Part shown: piece after piece, positions 1-6,308 of the stretch
Numbering within the stretch: the first letter of the stretch is position 1
How the letters are laid out: the number at the start of each line of letters is the position of its first letter
Source: Bacteroidota bacterium
Lineage (GTDB): Bacteria; Bacteroidota; Bacteroidia; Cytophagales; Cyclobacteriaceae
Reading direction: 5' to 3'
Length of the DNA stretch: 10,265 nt
Assembly: GCA_023412765.1 (NCBI GenBank)
Contig: JAEZBX010000095.1
Span: 1 to 10,265, forward strand
Notes under the pieces: model-generated
Seen by the model: only the letters and a program-made list of their open reading frames with translations
Databases searched by the model: none
What the model was told of the DNA's origin: nothing
Made by a program: the position numbers and the translations under genes

Positions 1-500
1 TTCTCGATCATTAGGGAGCATCTTGTAACATTTGGCGCGTGTTTTAACAAGCCCACGTTTCCTGCCATTAGCGCTGGGGCAGCGAAGCGGAACACTTGCC
101 AAAACGGAAAATTCCATGGCATGATGGCCAATACCGCACCTATCGGCTGAAAGGCAACAAAGCTCTGCTTTGCTTCAGTTGAAATCGACTGGTCCTTTAA
201 AAATTCTTCGGCGTTCGTTGCAAAATATTCACAAGCGGTTGCACTTTTCTCGACTTCCGCTTTAGCCTCCGACAAAAGTTTGCCCATCTCAAGGGTTATG
301 ACACGAGCGTATTCATCCTTCTTCTCACGGATAATCGAAGCAACGTTCAGCATAAGTTTGCTTCTTTCTGAAATGGAGGTTTTTCTCCATTCCTGAAAAG
401 CTTTAGATGCAATTCCAAGTTTTACGGCAACGGCCGCGCTATTCATGGTTGGGAACGTTTCAATGACGGACTGGTCAAAAGGATGGACAGATTTAAACAT
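1..500 (-). CDS. Succinate-semialdehyde-type NAD(P)-dependent aldehyde dehydrogenase, N-terminal part
   Basis: The gene is cut by the left window edge, and 166 residues are visible from an ATG at 498-500. They form the N-terminal coenzyme-binding part of an aldehyde dehydrogenase. Residues 117-132 carry the conserved stretch QPIGAVLAIMPWNFP, where Asn130 is the family's oxyanion-hole asparagine. It is followed by PALMAGNVGLLKHAPN (142-157), with the Lys153 region that contacts the coenzyme. The KHAPN wording, in place of the KPAE of many aldehyde dehydrogenases, fits the succinate-semialdehyde dehydrogenase (Sad/GabD-like) branch, which oxidises succinate semialdehyde to succinate in the cytoplasm. 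The catalytic cysteine and glutamate lie outside the window, so substrate assignment is inference. The start is only about 20 nt past the tsf terminator T-tract, on the same strand, and no clear promoter or Shine-Dalgarno is visible. The family call is firm; the substrate is moderately sure. Confidence 0.88.
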   Translation of the reverse strand, partial: MFKSVHPFDQSVIETFPTMNSAAVAVKLGIASKAFQEWRKTSISERSKLMLNVASIIREKKDEYARVITLEMGKLLSEAKAEVEKSATACEYFATNAEEFLKDQSISTEAKQSFVAFQPIGAVLAIMPWNFPFWQVFRFAAPALMAGNVGLLKHAPNVTRCSLMIE

Positions 501-520
501 GGAGTCAGTTTTTACTTCAC

Positions 521-559
521 AAAACGAAAAAAAGAAAAGCCAGGTTCGTGGCCTGGCTT
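521..559 (-). terminator. Intrinsic terminator of the rplM-rpsI-rpsB-tsf operon
   Basis: On the minus strand an 8-bp perfect stem (AAGCCAGG at 559-552 pairing with CCTGGCTT at 544-537, 7-nt loop) is followed at once by a T-rich tract (TTTTCTTTTTTTCGTTTT, 538-521). It starts 22 nt after the tsf stop codon, where an operon terminator is expected. It also sits immediately before the aldehyde dehydrogenase start, so that gene is probably either transcribed by read-through or has a promoter embedded in the same short gap. Confidence 0.88.
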
Positions 560-580
560 AGTGTCTTGATTATATGCTGT

Positions 581-1414
581 TTAACCTATTGTCACCCTTT
601 TAAATTCAGCGACGGTCAAACCTTTGGAAACACTATCCAGGTATTGTGCAACCGTCTTCGAGTTGTCTTTCACAAATGCCTGGTGTAACAACGTGCTTTC
701 CTTGAAAAATTTGTTCAGCTTACCCTGCGCAATCTTTTCTACCATATTTTCAGGTTTACCTTCTGCGATAATCTGCGCCTTGGCAATTTCAAGTTCTTTT
801 TCAATTAGAGTTTTGTCAACAGATTTTTCATCCACTGCCACAGGGTTCATCGCTGCGATCTGCATACCAACATCTTTTCCAGCTTCTGTGACATCCTTAC
901 CGTTGATTCCCTTAAGCGAAACCAGTACACCGAGTTTTGAACCGGCGTGAACGTAGGGAACGACTGTTTCACCCTTCATATGAATGTATTCACTCACTTC
1001 GATTTTCTCACCGATCTTACCGACCAGCTCAACAATCTTATCATTTAATGAAAGCGCACCAGCCTTAAGGCTTAGGAGAGCTTCTTTATCTGCCGGCTTA
1101 TTGTCAAAAGCAGTTTCAGCAATCAGTTTTCCCAACGATTGAAACTCTTCATTCTTAGCAACAAAATCCGTTTCGCAGTTTAACGCAATCAGAACCGCCT
1201 CTTTTTTATCGTCGCTCACCTTAATGAATACGGAACCTTCCTTTGCATCTCTATCCGACCGGGATGCAGATACTTTCTGGCCCTTTTTTCTTAAGATCTC
1301 AATGGCTTTTTCAAAATCTCCGTCCGCTTCTGTTAGAGCTTTCTTACAATCCATCATTCCTGCGCCAGTCATTTGACGGAGCTTATTTACATCTTGCGCT
1401 GATATTGCTGCCAT
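581..1414 (-). CDS. tsf: Translation elongation factor Ts (EF-Ts)
   Basis: EF-Ts is the cytoplasmic nucleotide exchange factor that releases GDP from EF-Tu so that it can reload with GTP. The 277-residue length is normal for the family. Residues 5-45 form the N-terminal UBA-like helical domain with the signature VNKLRQMTGAGMMDCKKAL and LRKKG. Residues 82-88 are the TDFVAKN motif that contacts the EF-Tu nucleotide-binding domain. The remaining core carries the usual paired subdomains, with HAGSKLGVLV at about 156-165. The ATG at 1412-1414 gives the family's standard N-terminus (MAAISAQDV). There is no Shine-Dalgarno upstream, only an A-rich leader, as is usual in Bacteroidota. It is the last gene of the ribosomal operon, 104 nt after rpsB, with a hairpin in the gap and an intrinsic terminator after its stop. 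Confidence 0.98.
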   Translation of the reverse strand: MAAISAQDVNKLRQMTGAGMMDCKKALTEADGDFEKAIEILRKKGQKVSASRSDRDAKEGSVFIKVSDDKKEAVLIALNCETDFVAKNEEFQSLGKLIAETAFDNKPADKEALLSLKAGALSLNDKIVELVGKIGEKIEVSEYIHMKGETVVPYVHAGSKLGVLVSLKGINGKDVTEAGKDVGMQIAAMNPVAVDEKSVDKTLIEKELEIAKAQIIAEGKPENMVEKIAQGKLNKFFKESTLLHQAFVKDNSKTVAQYLDSVSKGLTVAEFKRVTIG

Positions 1415-1445
1415 ATTGTAGTGATTTAGTTTTTTGATGTGCCCT

Positions 1446-1493
1446 AAAAATAAACCGTCCCACCAGCTTTATTGTTTCAAAGGCGGCAGGACG
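1446..1493 (-). terminator. Hairpin with T-rich tail between rpsB and tsf, possible attenuator
   Basis: Read on the minus strand, CGTCCTGCC (1493-1485) pairs with GGTGGGACG (1464-1456). All nine positions pair if two G-U wobbles are allowed. An inner CTTT/AAAG stem closes an 8-nt loop. The tail GTTTATTTTTAG follows. The two wobbles pair only in minus-strand RNA, which is the direction of rpsB-tsf transcription. The location 26 nt after the rpsB stop and 42 nt before the tsf start suggests partial termination or RNA processing that sets the tsf to rpsB ratio. The hairpin is seen directly; its function is inference. Confidence 0.6.
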
Positions 1494-1518
1494 ACTAATA
1501 ACTTCTAATTGCTAGTAT

Positions 1519-2289
1519 TTACTTCGCTTCTTCTACCGGTTCGTCAACTCTTCTCTTTTCGTCTTCATCCTTCTTATGAGCCGCGTCTTCTTTGTCCTTC
1601 TTACGCTCCATCAACGACTCTTCGATCACCTTGCCAATATGCTTGGTGAGAAGTGAAATTGATTTGAATGCGTCGTCATTAGCAGGTATAGGGAAATCCA
1701 CTCCCGAAGGATCTGAATTTGTATCTACTAAAGCGAAAACCGGGATATTCAATTTTTGAGCTTCGGTAACTGCAATATGCTCGCGCTTAACGTCGATGAC
1801 GAAAAGAGCTGCCGGCAACCTGTTAAGGTCTGCAATACCACCCAATAGTTTTTCAAGCTTTGCCTTTTCGCGTGTGATCATGAGACGCTCACGTTTTGCA
1901 AGGTTGCTGAAAGCATCGTCCTTCATTAACTTTTCAATCTGAGAAAGCTTCTTCAACGACTTTCTGATCGTTGCAAAGTTTGTAAGCATTCCACCCAACC
2001 AGCGTTCAGTGACATAAGGCATGTTCAATCTTTTTGCCTCGTCTGTAACGATGTCCTTCGCTTGTTTTTTGGTAGCGACAAACATGATCTTGCGACCAGA
2101 TCGAACAATATTTTTGAGGGCAAAGGTTGCTTCATCCAGTTGAGACAAAGTCTTATTCAGGTCGATAATATGAATGCCATTGTTTTCCATGAAGATGAAC
2201 TCTGCCATCTTTGGATTCCATTTGCGGGTAAGGTGACCAAAATGAACACCTGCATCCAACAATTCCTGATATGTTAATTTTTCTGCCAT
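1519..2289 (-). CDS. rpsB: 30S ribosomal protein uS2
   Basis: This is ribosomal protein S2, which sits on the head-body junction of the small subunit and is needed to bring bS1-type protein to the ribosome. The 256 residues show the family pattern: LLDAGVHFGH (10-19), RKWNPKM, then ERWLGGMLTNF and the late motif VIDVKREHIAVTEA. The frame is open upstream to 2370, but those 27 codons overlap the end of rpsI and have no S2 similarity. The ATG at 2287-2289 gives the standard MAEKLTYQELLDAGVHFGH start, 19 nt after the rpsI stop, without a Shine-Dalgarno. The last 30 or so residues are a highly charged Lys/Glu/Asp tail, an extension of variable length in this phylum. Third gene of the operon. Confidence 0.97.
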   Translation of the reverse strand: MAEKLTYQELLDAGVHFGHLTRKWNPKMAEFIFMENNGIHIIDLNKTLSQLDEATFALKNIVRSGRKIMFVATKKQAKDIVTDEAKRLNMPYVTERWLGGMLTNFATIRKSLKKLSQIEKLMKDDAFSNLAKRERLMITREKAKLEKLLGGIADLNRLPAALFVIDVKREHIAVTEAQKLNIPVFALVDTNSDPSGVDFPIPANDDAFKSISLLTKHIGKVIEESLMERKKDKEDAAHKKDEDEKRRVDEPVEEAK

Positions 2290-2308
2290 TCTGTTTTTGA
2301 GTATTGTT

Positions 2309-2695
2309 CTATCGCTTGCTAAACTGGAATCTTCTTCTTGCTTTTCTACGGCCTGGTTTCTTACGCTCAACCATTCTGGAATCGCGTGTCATAAAACCTT
2401 CTTTTCTCAATGCAGGCTTGTTTTCAGCGCTGATTTCAACCAGTGCCCTGGCAATACCTAAACGCACTGCTTCCGCCTGTCCAGTTACGCCACCACCTTC
2501 TACATTAACCGTTACATCGTAGCTGCCCTCTAATTTGAGCGCCGCCAAAGCTTGTTTTGCCAACGTCTGATGTATCTCAGAGATAAAATAGTCCTTTAAA
2601 TCGCGGTCATTTACGATGATATCTCCCTTGCCGGGTTTGATATATACCCGGGCGATCGATGTCTTCCGTCTTCCGATGGTGTTAGTTATCTGCAT
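2309..2695 (-). CDS. rpsI: 30S ribosomal protein uS9
   Basis: This is ribosomal protein S9 (128 aa, normal length), which binds 16S rRNA in the small-subunit head. The N-terminus has the family motif IGRRKTSIARV and the middle has GGGVTGQAEAVRLGIARAL. The C-terminal tail ends in the invariant SKR, whose last arginine reaches the P-site tRNA anticodon loop in characterised ribosomes. The basic KKPGRRKARRRF segment before the tail is typical. Only one nucleotide separates its ATG from the rplM stop (TGA T ATG), so the two proteins are almost certainly translated in a coupled way, as in the rplM-rpsI pair of most bacteria. Confidence 0.98.
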   Translation of the reverse strand: MQITNTIGRRKTSIARVYIKPGKGDIIVNDRDLKDYFISEIHQTLAKQALAALKLEGSYDVTVNVEGGGVTGQAEAVRLGIARALVEISAENKPALRKEGFMTRDSRMVERKKPGRRKARRRFQFSKR

Positions 2696-2696
2696 A

Positions 2697-3140
2697 TCAG
2701 AATTTTAATTCTTTGGGTTGTTGTGCGGTGTGGGGATGTTCTGCTCCAGCATAAACATGGAGACTTCTATAGATTTCACTTCCTAATCTGTTTTTGGGAA
2801 GCATTCCGCGAACGGCGTGTTCAATAAGGCGTTCAGGGTGCTTGCTGCGGATCAAATTGGGAGTGTGCTCACGCTGCCCACCAGGGTAACCAGAGTGTGT
2901 GAAAATGACGCGGTCAGACCATTTCTTTCCAGTCATTCTAACTTTTTCAGCGTTGATGACAATTACATTGTCACCACAGTCTACGTGCGGACTGTAACTG
3001 GTTTTATGCTTGCCGCGAAGTATATGTGCTACCTGGCTTGCAACTCGACCCAAAACTTGCGAATTGGCGTCTACAACGAACCAATTCTTCTCTACTGTGG
3101 CCTTCGTTGCGTAGCTGGTTTTAAAGCTATTATGATCCAT
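2697..3140 (-). CDS. rplM: 50S ribosomal protein uL13
   Basis: This is ribosomal protein L13, an early assembly protein of the large subunit. The 147-residue sequence shows the family features: WFVVDANSQVLGRVASQVA near the N-terminus, HVDCGDNVIVINAEKVRMTGKK in the middle, then HSGYPGG and the RMLP-like VRGMLPKNRLG segment. The ATG at 3138-3140 is preceded by an A/T-rich stretch without a Shine-Dalgarno. It is the first gene of the rplM-rpsI-rpsB-tsf operon, and a strong Bacteroidota-type promoter lies at 3181-3211, leaving a leader of roughly 35 nt. Confidence 0.98.
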   Translation of the reverse strand: MDHNSFKTSYATKATVEKNWFVVDANSQVLGRVASQVAHILRGKHKTSYSPHVDCGDNVIVINAEKVRMTGKKWSDRVIFTHSGYPGGQREHTPNLIRSKHPERLIEHAVRGMLPKNRLGSEIYRSLHVYAGAEHPHTAQQPKELKF

Positions 3141-3180
3141 TTTTTAACGATTAAATACACTACCCCCTCAAAAAGGGACA

Positions 3181-3211
3181 CAAAGGTAATTTGCTGTTCC
3201 GGGAAATGCAA
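3181..3211 (-). promoter_or_regulatory. Bacteroidota-type housekeeping promoter of the rplM operon
   Basis: On the minus strand, TTG (3211-3209) is followed after exactly 20 nt by TACCTTTG (3188-3181). This fits the TTG / TAnnTTTG promoter consensus known for the primary sigma factor of this phylum. Transcription should begin about 5-8 nt further on. The -33 box lies inside an inverted repeat (AATGCA / TGCATT, 3205-3210 and 3214-3219), which might be an operator or may be chance. Confidence 0.8.
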
Positions 3212-3284
3212 GCTGCATTCACAATTTTGTCGCTTCTTCGCTTGCCAATAAAGGATAAGTACCACTTTGTTAAATCAGAAAAAA

Positions 3285-3440
3285 GGAATAGGGAATAAGG
3301 TATAAGGTATAAGGACTAATCCTAGTTCATGTTTTTGCGGTGTTTTGAATGAGCGGGAAATAAAAAGGAATAAGGGTATAGGGTGTGCTTTTGCAAGGAC
3401 GATCCTTATACCATATACCTTTATACCTAGTTCTCCATCC
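3285..3440. repeat. Intergenic A/G-rich inverted repeat built on GGTATAAGG units
   Basis: The left part holds two overlapping GGTATAAGG units (3299-3307 and 3306-3314) within a run of GGAATA / GGTATAA-like elements. The middle has AAGGGTATAGGGTGTGC (3372-3388). The right part has the same motif inverted, CCTTATACC (3404-3412) and CCTTTATACC (3418-3427). The arms can fold into long imperfect hairpins. One of them, 3364-3383 with 3403-3421, is followed on the minus strand by TTTTTATTT (3366-3358), so it may end transcription of the upstream rluA operon. A related copy lies at 6094-6160. No ORF is inside. It is probably a non-autonomous or REP-like palindromic family. Confidence 0.6.
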
Positions 3441-3472
3441 TTTTTTCTAACTTAACAAGGTAGAATTAACCG

Positions 3473-4192
3473 TCAGCTGTTTTTTCCCAGTTGGGTGACC
3501 AAAACCTGCATATCCTTGGGATATGGCGCTTCTATTAATTGAGTGGAGCCCGCCAGATCTTTGAATTCAAGGGAGGAAGCGTGTAAAGCCATTCGCTTTA
3601 TTAGCGGCTCCTCCTCAGTGTCTTTTTTCAGATTAAACTTCTTTTTAAGCTGGGAAAGATAGAGGGGCTTTCCGCCATATAGCACATCGCCTGTAATAGG
3701 TGCCCCGAGATAAGATATATGGAGTCGGATCTGATGCATTCTTCCAGTCACGGGTCGGCAGGCGACAAGCGTATGATGTTGGAAGAATTGAATTGAGGTA
3801 AAATAGGTCAAGGCTGGCCTACCTTCGCGCTTGCTGATTTTAGCGATTCCGTCGGGTTGTTTTAGAATGGGTTGTTCCACCTTCACATCGTCAAACTGAT
3901 GGATTCCATCGACCAGCGCATGATACAGCTTAGTTACCTGCCGGCTTTCAAATTGCATACTGAGATGCCTGTAGGCGGCAGGGTTTTTGGCGACAGCCAG
4001 CACCCCCGAAGTATCCTTATCCAATCGGTGACAGACCTGCGCATCAGAAGCGTATTCCTTAGCCAATCGCAACAGGTTTATTTTTTCATTTCTGTCTTCC
4101 AGGGTGGAGAGAAACGGCGGCTTATTAACTACAACAAAATCGTCGTCTTCAAACAGGACGATGTCTTCAAATCTTATGCGTGAATTTTTCAA
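3473..4192 (-). CDS. RluA-family RNA pseudouridine synthase
   Basis: The 239-residue protein isomerises specific uridines in RNA to pseudouridine. Family motifs are clear: NKPP (23-26), the catalytic-loop motif CHRLDKDTSG (54-63) with catalytic Asp58, GRMHQIRLH (150-158) and LHA (203-205). There is no N-terminal S4 domain, so it resembles the short RluA/TruC-type branch rather than RluD; whether rRNA or tRNA is modified cannot be told. No ATG occurs before residue 79, and the first plausible start is TTG at 4190-4192. Its TG is shared with the TGA stop of the histidine kinase gene (4189-4191), which implies translational coupling. It is the last gene of a regulator-kinase-synthase operon. Any functional link to the two-component pair is unknown. 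The repeat downstream may provide the terminator. Confidence 0.93.
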   Translation of the reverse strand: MKNSRIRFEDIVLFEDDDFVVVNKPPFLSTLEDRNEKINLLRLAKEYASDAQVCHRLDKDTSGVLAVAKNPAAYRHLSMQFESRQVTKLYHALVDGIHQFDDVKVEQPILKQPDGIAKISKREGRPALTYFTSIQFFQHHTLVACRPVTGRMHQIRLHISYLGAPITGDVLYGGKPLYLSQLKKKFNLKKDTEEEPLIKRMALHASSLEFKDLAGSTQLIEAPYPKDMQVLVTQLGKNS

Positions 4193-5265
4193 CTTTTTTC
4201 GCTCTTTGAAACCTTTCTCAGCTCAGCCAAATCATTCTTTGCGCGCGGCAATCTGAATCGGACGGTCGCGCCTTTTCCGGGTTCGCTTTCCACCTCAGCC
4301 TTTGTGCTATGTCCATCCAGTATGTGCTTAACAATAGATAAGCCAAGACCCGTTCCACCTTTTTCGCGACTTCTACTTTTATCCACGCGATAAAATCTTT
4401 CAAATATTCTGTTCTGGTCGTCAACTGGGATTCCTTCACCAAAATCACGGACCGATGTGGTCACATATTTCTTACTATAGTCAAATGACACAATTATTTC
4501 TCCGTTGTCGGGAGAATGTTTCAACGCATTTGATATGAGGTTGGTCATAACCTGGCTGATCCTTTGTCCGTCGGCAAATACAAATATTTTCTTTGATTCG
4601 CTTGAGATGCGCAGCGCGATTTCTTTTTTGCTTGCCTCTTCTTCAAACTGTTCGAAGACCTCTTCCGTAAGTTTGTAAAGGTTTATGTTTTCAAATTGCA
4701 TTTTGATCTGACCGGTTTCAATTTGTGAAAGCGTCAGCAGATCCTGGACGAGAGCATCAAGTCCATCAAGGCTTTTCGCTGCCTTCTTTAAAAATCGGTT
4801 GCGTACAGCCTTATCGTTAACAGCGCCATCGAGCAGGGTATGCACGAACCCTTGCGCTGCGAAAATTGGTGTTTTAAGTTCATGAGAGACGTCTGCAATA
4901 AACTCCTTCCGAAAGGCCTCAAGTTTCTTCAACTTATCAATTTCCTTTTGTTTTAAATCGGCAAACGAAAAAATTTCATCGTTAATGGACTTCAAGGGAT
5001 TTAGCGGCGACGATTTTCCATCGGTGATGTCCGAGAGCTCTTTCTTTTTTAGTTTGTTGATCAACTTGTAGATCCGGTTGATCTCACGAAATATCAGAAA
5101 CTCCAAAACCACGAAAATGAGTAGGTACGAGACAGACAGACTGATGAAAAAGGCAACCACAAGAGCATTGAGATCGACACTTTTAAAAAGGGACAAAAAC
5201 AGGGATGTGATCACAGCGATACAAACGGCCAGCAAAAGCGCCAATCCTCGTGAACTATAAACCAT
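4189..5265 (-). CDS. PhoR-like membrane sensor histidine kinase
   Basis: This is the sensor of a two-component system, 358 residues. Two hydrophobic segments at about 8-27 and 34-59 are joined by a very short loop, so there is almost no periplasmic sensing domain. A basic, helical linker (60-120) leads to the dimerisation domain with the H-box FIADVSHELKTPI, phosphoacceptor His128. The ATPase domain has the N-box TNLISNALKHS (241-251), G1 DFGEGIP (274-280), the F-box IFERFYRVDKSRSR and G2 GGTGLGLSIVKHI (303-315). All catalytic residues are present. It follows the response regulator after 66 nt, the usual PhoB-PhoR type order. The missing extracytoplasmic domain suggests that it senses within the membrane or through a partner. 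Phosphate as the signal is only a guess from similarity, so no gene name is given. Confidence 0.95.
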   Translation of the reverse strand: MVYSSRGLALLLAVCIAVITSLFLSLFKSVDLNALVVAFFISLSVSYLLIFVVLEFLIFREINRIYKLINKLKKKELSDITDGKSSPLNPLKSINDEIFSFADLKQKEIDKLKKLEAFRKEFIADVSHELKTPIFAAQGFVHTLLDGAVNDKAVRNRFLKKAAKSLDGLDALVQDLLTLSQIETGQIKMQFENINLYKLTEEVFEQFEEEASKKEIALRISSESKKIFVFADGQRISQVMTNLISNALKHSPDNGEIIVSFDYSKKYVTTSVRDFGEGIPVDDQNRIFERFYRVDKSRSREKGGTGLGLSIVKHILDGHSTKAEVESEPGKGATVRFRLPRAKNDLAELRKVSKSEKS

Positions 5266-5331
5266 GCCCTAAGATAAAATAAAATCTCTGCGCCGTCGTG
5301 GCTCTGAAGTAATGTATCGGTGGCCTTGGAC

Positions 5332-6018
5332 TTATTGCATAAACTTATACCCAACACCTTTCACGGTATTAATATAGTTTTCGCCTATTTTCTCTCGCAC
5401 TTTCCGGATATGGACATCCACGGTTCGGGCTAACACATAAACATCCGTTCCCCAGATGTTTTGAAGCAATTCTTCGCGGCCAAATACTTTATTGGGATTC
5501 TGTGCCAGAAAATAAAGCAGTTCGAACTCTTTTTTTGGCAGCGTGATCTCTCTTCCCTCGATGGTGACGGTGTAGCTGGTGCGATCGATAGTGAGATCGT
5601 CGATCGTAATTGCGTTTGATGGCAAGGATTTTTTTGATTCTCTTCGGAATAGCGCACTAATCCTGCTCATCAAAGCACGCGGCTTGATTGGTTTGGTAAT
5701 ATAGTCGTCGGCACCAATATCAAAGGCCGCCACTTCGGAGTATTCTTCTGATCGCGCCGTTAAAAATACGACAAAAGTTTTTTGCAACTCGGGCATATCA
5801 CGAAGCTGCCGACAGGTTTCAACCCCGTCCATTTTTGGCATCATGATGTCCAACAGCACAAGATCAGGCAGGAACTTTTTCGCAATGTCAATAGCCTTCG
5901 CACCATCCTGTGCGGTCTTCACTTCGTAGCCACCCTTTTCGAGATTGTACTTCAACAATTCAAGGATCGGCTCCTCATCATCGACGACAAGCACTTTGTG
6001 CGCCAGCTTGTTTCCCAT
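5332..6018 (-). CDS. PhoB/OmpR-family response regulator
   Basis: This 228-residue DNA-binding regulator is presumably phosphorylated by the adjacent kinase. The receiver domain (8-125) has the acidic pocket DDEEP (13-17), phosphoacceptor Asp57 in LVLLDIMMP, Thr87 in FLTARS and Lys109 in ITKPIKP. The C-terminal winged-helix domain (about 133-228) shows the OmpR pattern LPKKEFELLYFLAQNPNKVFGREELL, then the recognition region RTVDVHIRKVREKIG and the terminal wing VKGVGYKF. It starts at the ATG 6016-6018. A TATGTTTG -7 element lies 17-24 nt upstream, so the leader would be very short. First gene of the operon with the kinase and the pseudouridine synthase. Confidence 0.96.
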   Translation of the reverse strand: MGNKLAHKVLVVDDEEPILELLKYNLEKGGYEVKTAQDGAKAIDIAKKFLPDLVLLDIMMPKMDGVETCRQLRDMPELQKTFVVFLTARSEEYSEVAAFDIGADDYITKPIKPRALMSRISALFRRESKKSLPSNAITIDDLTIDRTSYTVTIEGREITLPKKEFELLYFLAQNPNKVFGREELLQNIWGTDVYVLARTVDVHIRKVREKIGENYINTVKGVGYKFMQ

Positions 6019-6034
6019 AGGTAAAACTGTTTCC

Positions 6035-6042
6035 CAAACATA
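6035..6042 (-). promoter_or_regulatory. Candidate -7 element for the response-regulator operon
   Basis: TATGTTTG on the minus strand matches the TAnnTTTG consensus exactly and sits 16 nt from the response-regulator ATG. No proper TTG occurs at the expected 17-23 nt upstream (only TTCTG), so the -33 element is weak. Transcription from here would leave a leader of about 10 nt. This suggests a promoter that needs an activator, or a chance match. Confidence 0.4.
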
Positions 6043-6093
6043 CGCAGAAAGGAAGTATTCCAGAATAAAAGATACTTTCTTAACAATTCCTTA

Positions 6094-6160
6094 ATAAGGT
6101 GAGGTAAAGGTATATAAGTATATAGGGTATAGGGCGCGCATTGAAGTTTGTACGATGTTC
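6094..6160. repeat. Second, shorter copy of the intergenic GGTATA-type repeat
   Basis: The stretch runs ATAAGGTGAGG, AAAGGTATATAAG, then GGGTATAGGGCGCGC (6125-6139). The last 15 bases match GGGTATAGGGTGTGC at 3374-3388 at 13 of 15 positions. Both are followed 10-12 nt later by ACGAT. It lies in the 290-bp gap between the divergent ends of the aminopeptidase and response-regulator genes, just upstream of the latter's promoter region. Beyond it (6157-6186) is a GTTCAC...GTGAAC inverted repeat. I see no gene in 6019-6308. Confidence 0.5.
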
Positions 6161-6308
6161 ACTCGAGGGTGAGCGCGAATGTGAACCTTGGCTGAAACTT
6201 AATGCTAAAAAGATTTAAAAGGTGAATATGATTTCCAAAGATGACAAAGTAGGACTTGAGTATTAGGACAAGTATTTTACGGAGCAGACTTTCATACGAT
6301 TGAAGCCT

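Noticed and set aside
2290..2370. Upstream 27-codon extension of rpsB
   Set aside because: It overlaps the 3' end of rpsI and does not resemble any S2 N-terminus. The ATG at 2287-2289 gives the conserved start.
2817..3251. 144-codon plus-strand frame across rplM
   Set aside because: It is the antisense shadow of the uL13 gene, running on through the promoter. It has no family similarity, and it carries many cysteines and basic runs typical of antisense translation.
3285..3440. CRISPR-like array
   Set aside because: The units are 7-10 nt, overlapping and in both orientations, without regular spacers or cas genes.
6230..6270. 12-codon frame beginning MISKDD in the gap before the aminopeptidase gene end
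   Set aside because: It is too short, with no supporting context; it is not distinguishable from chance.
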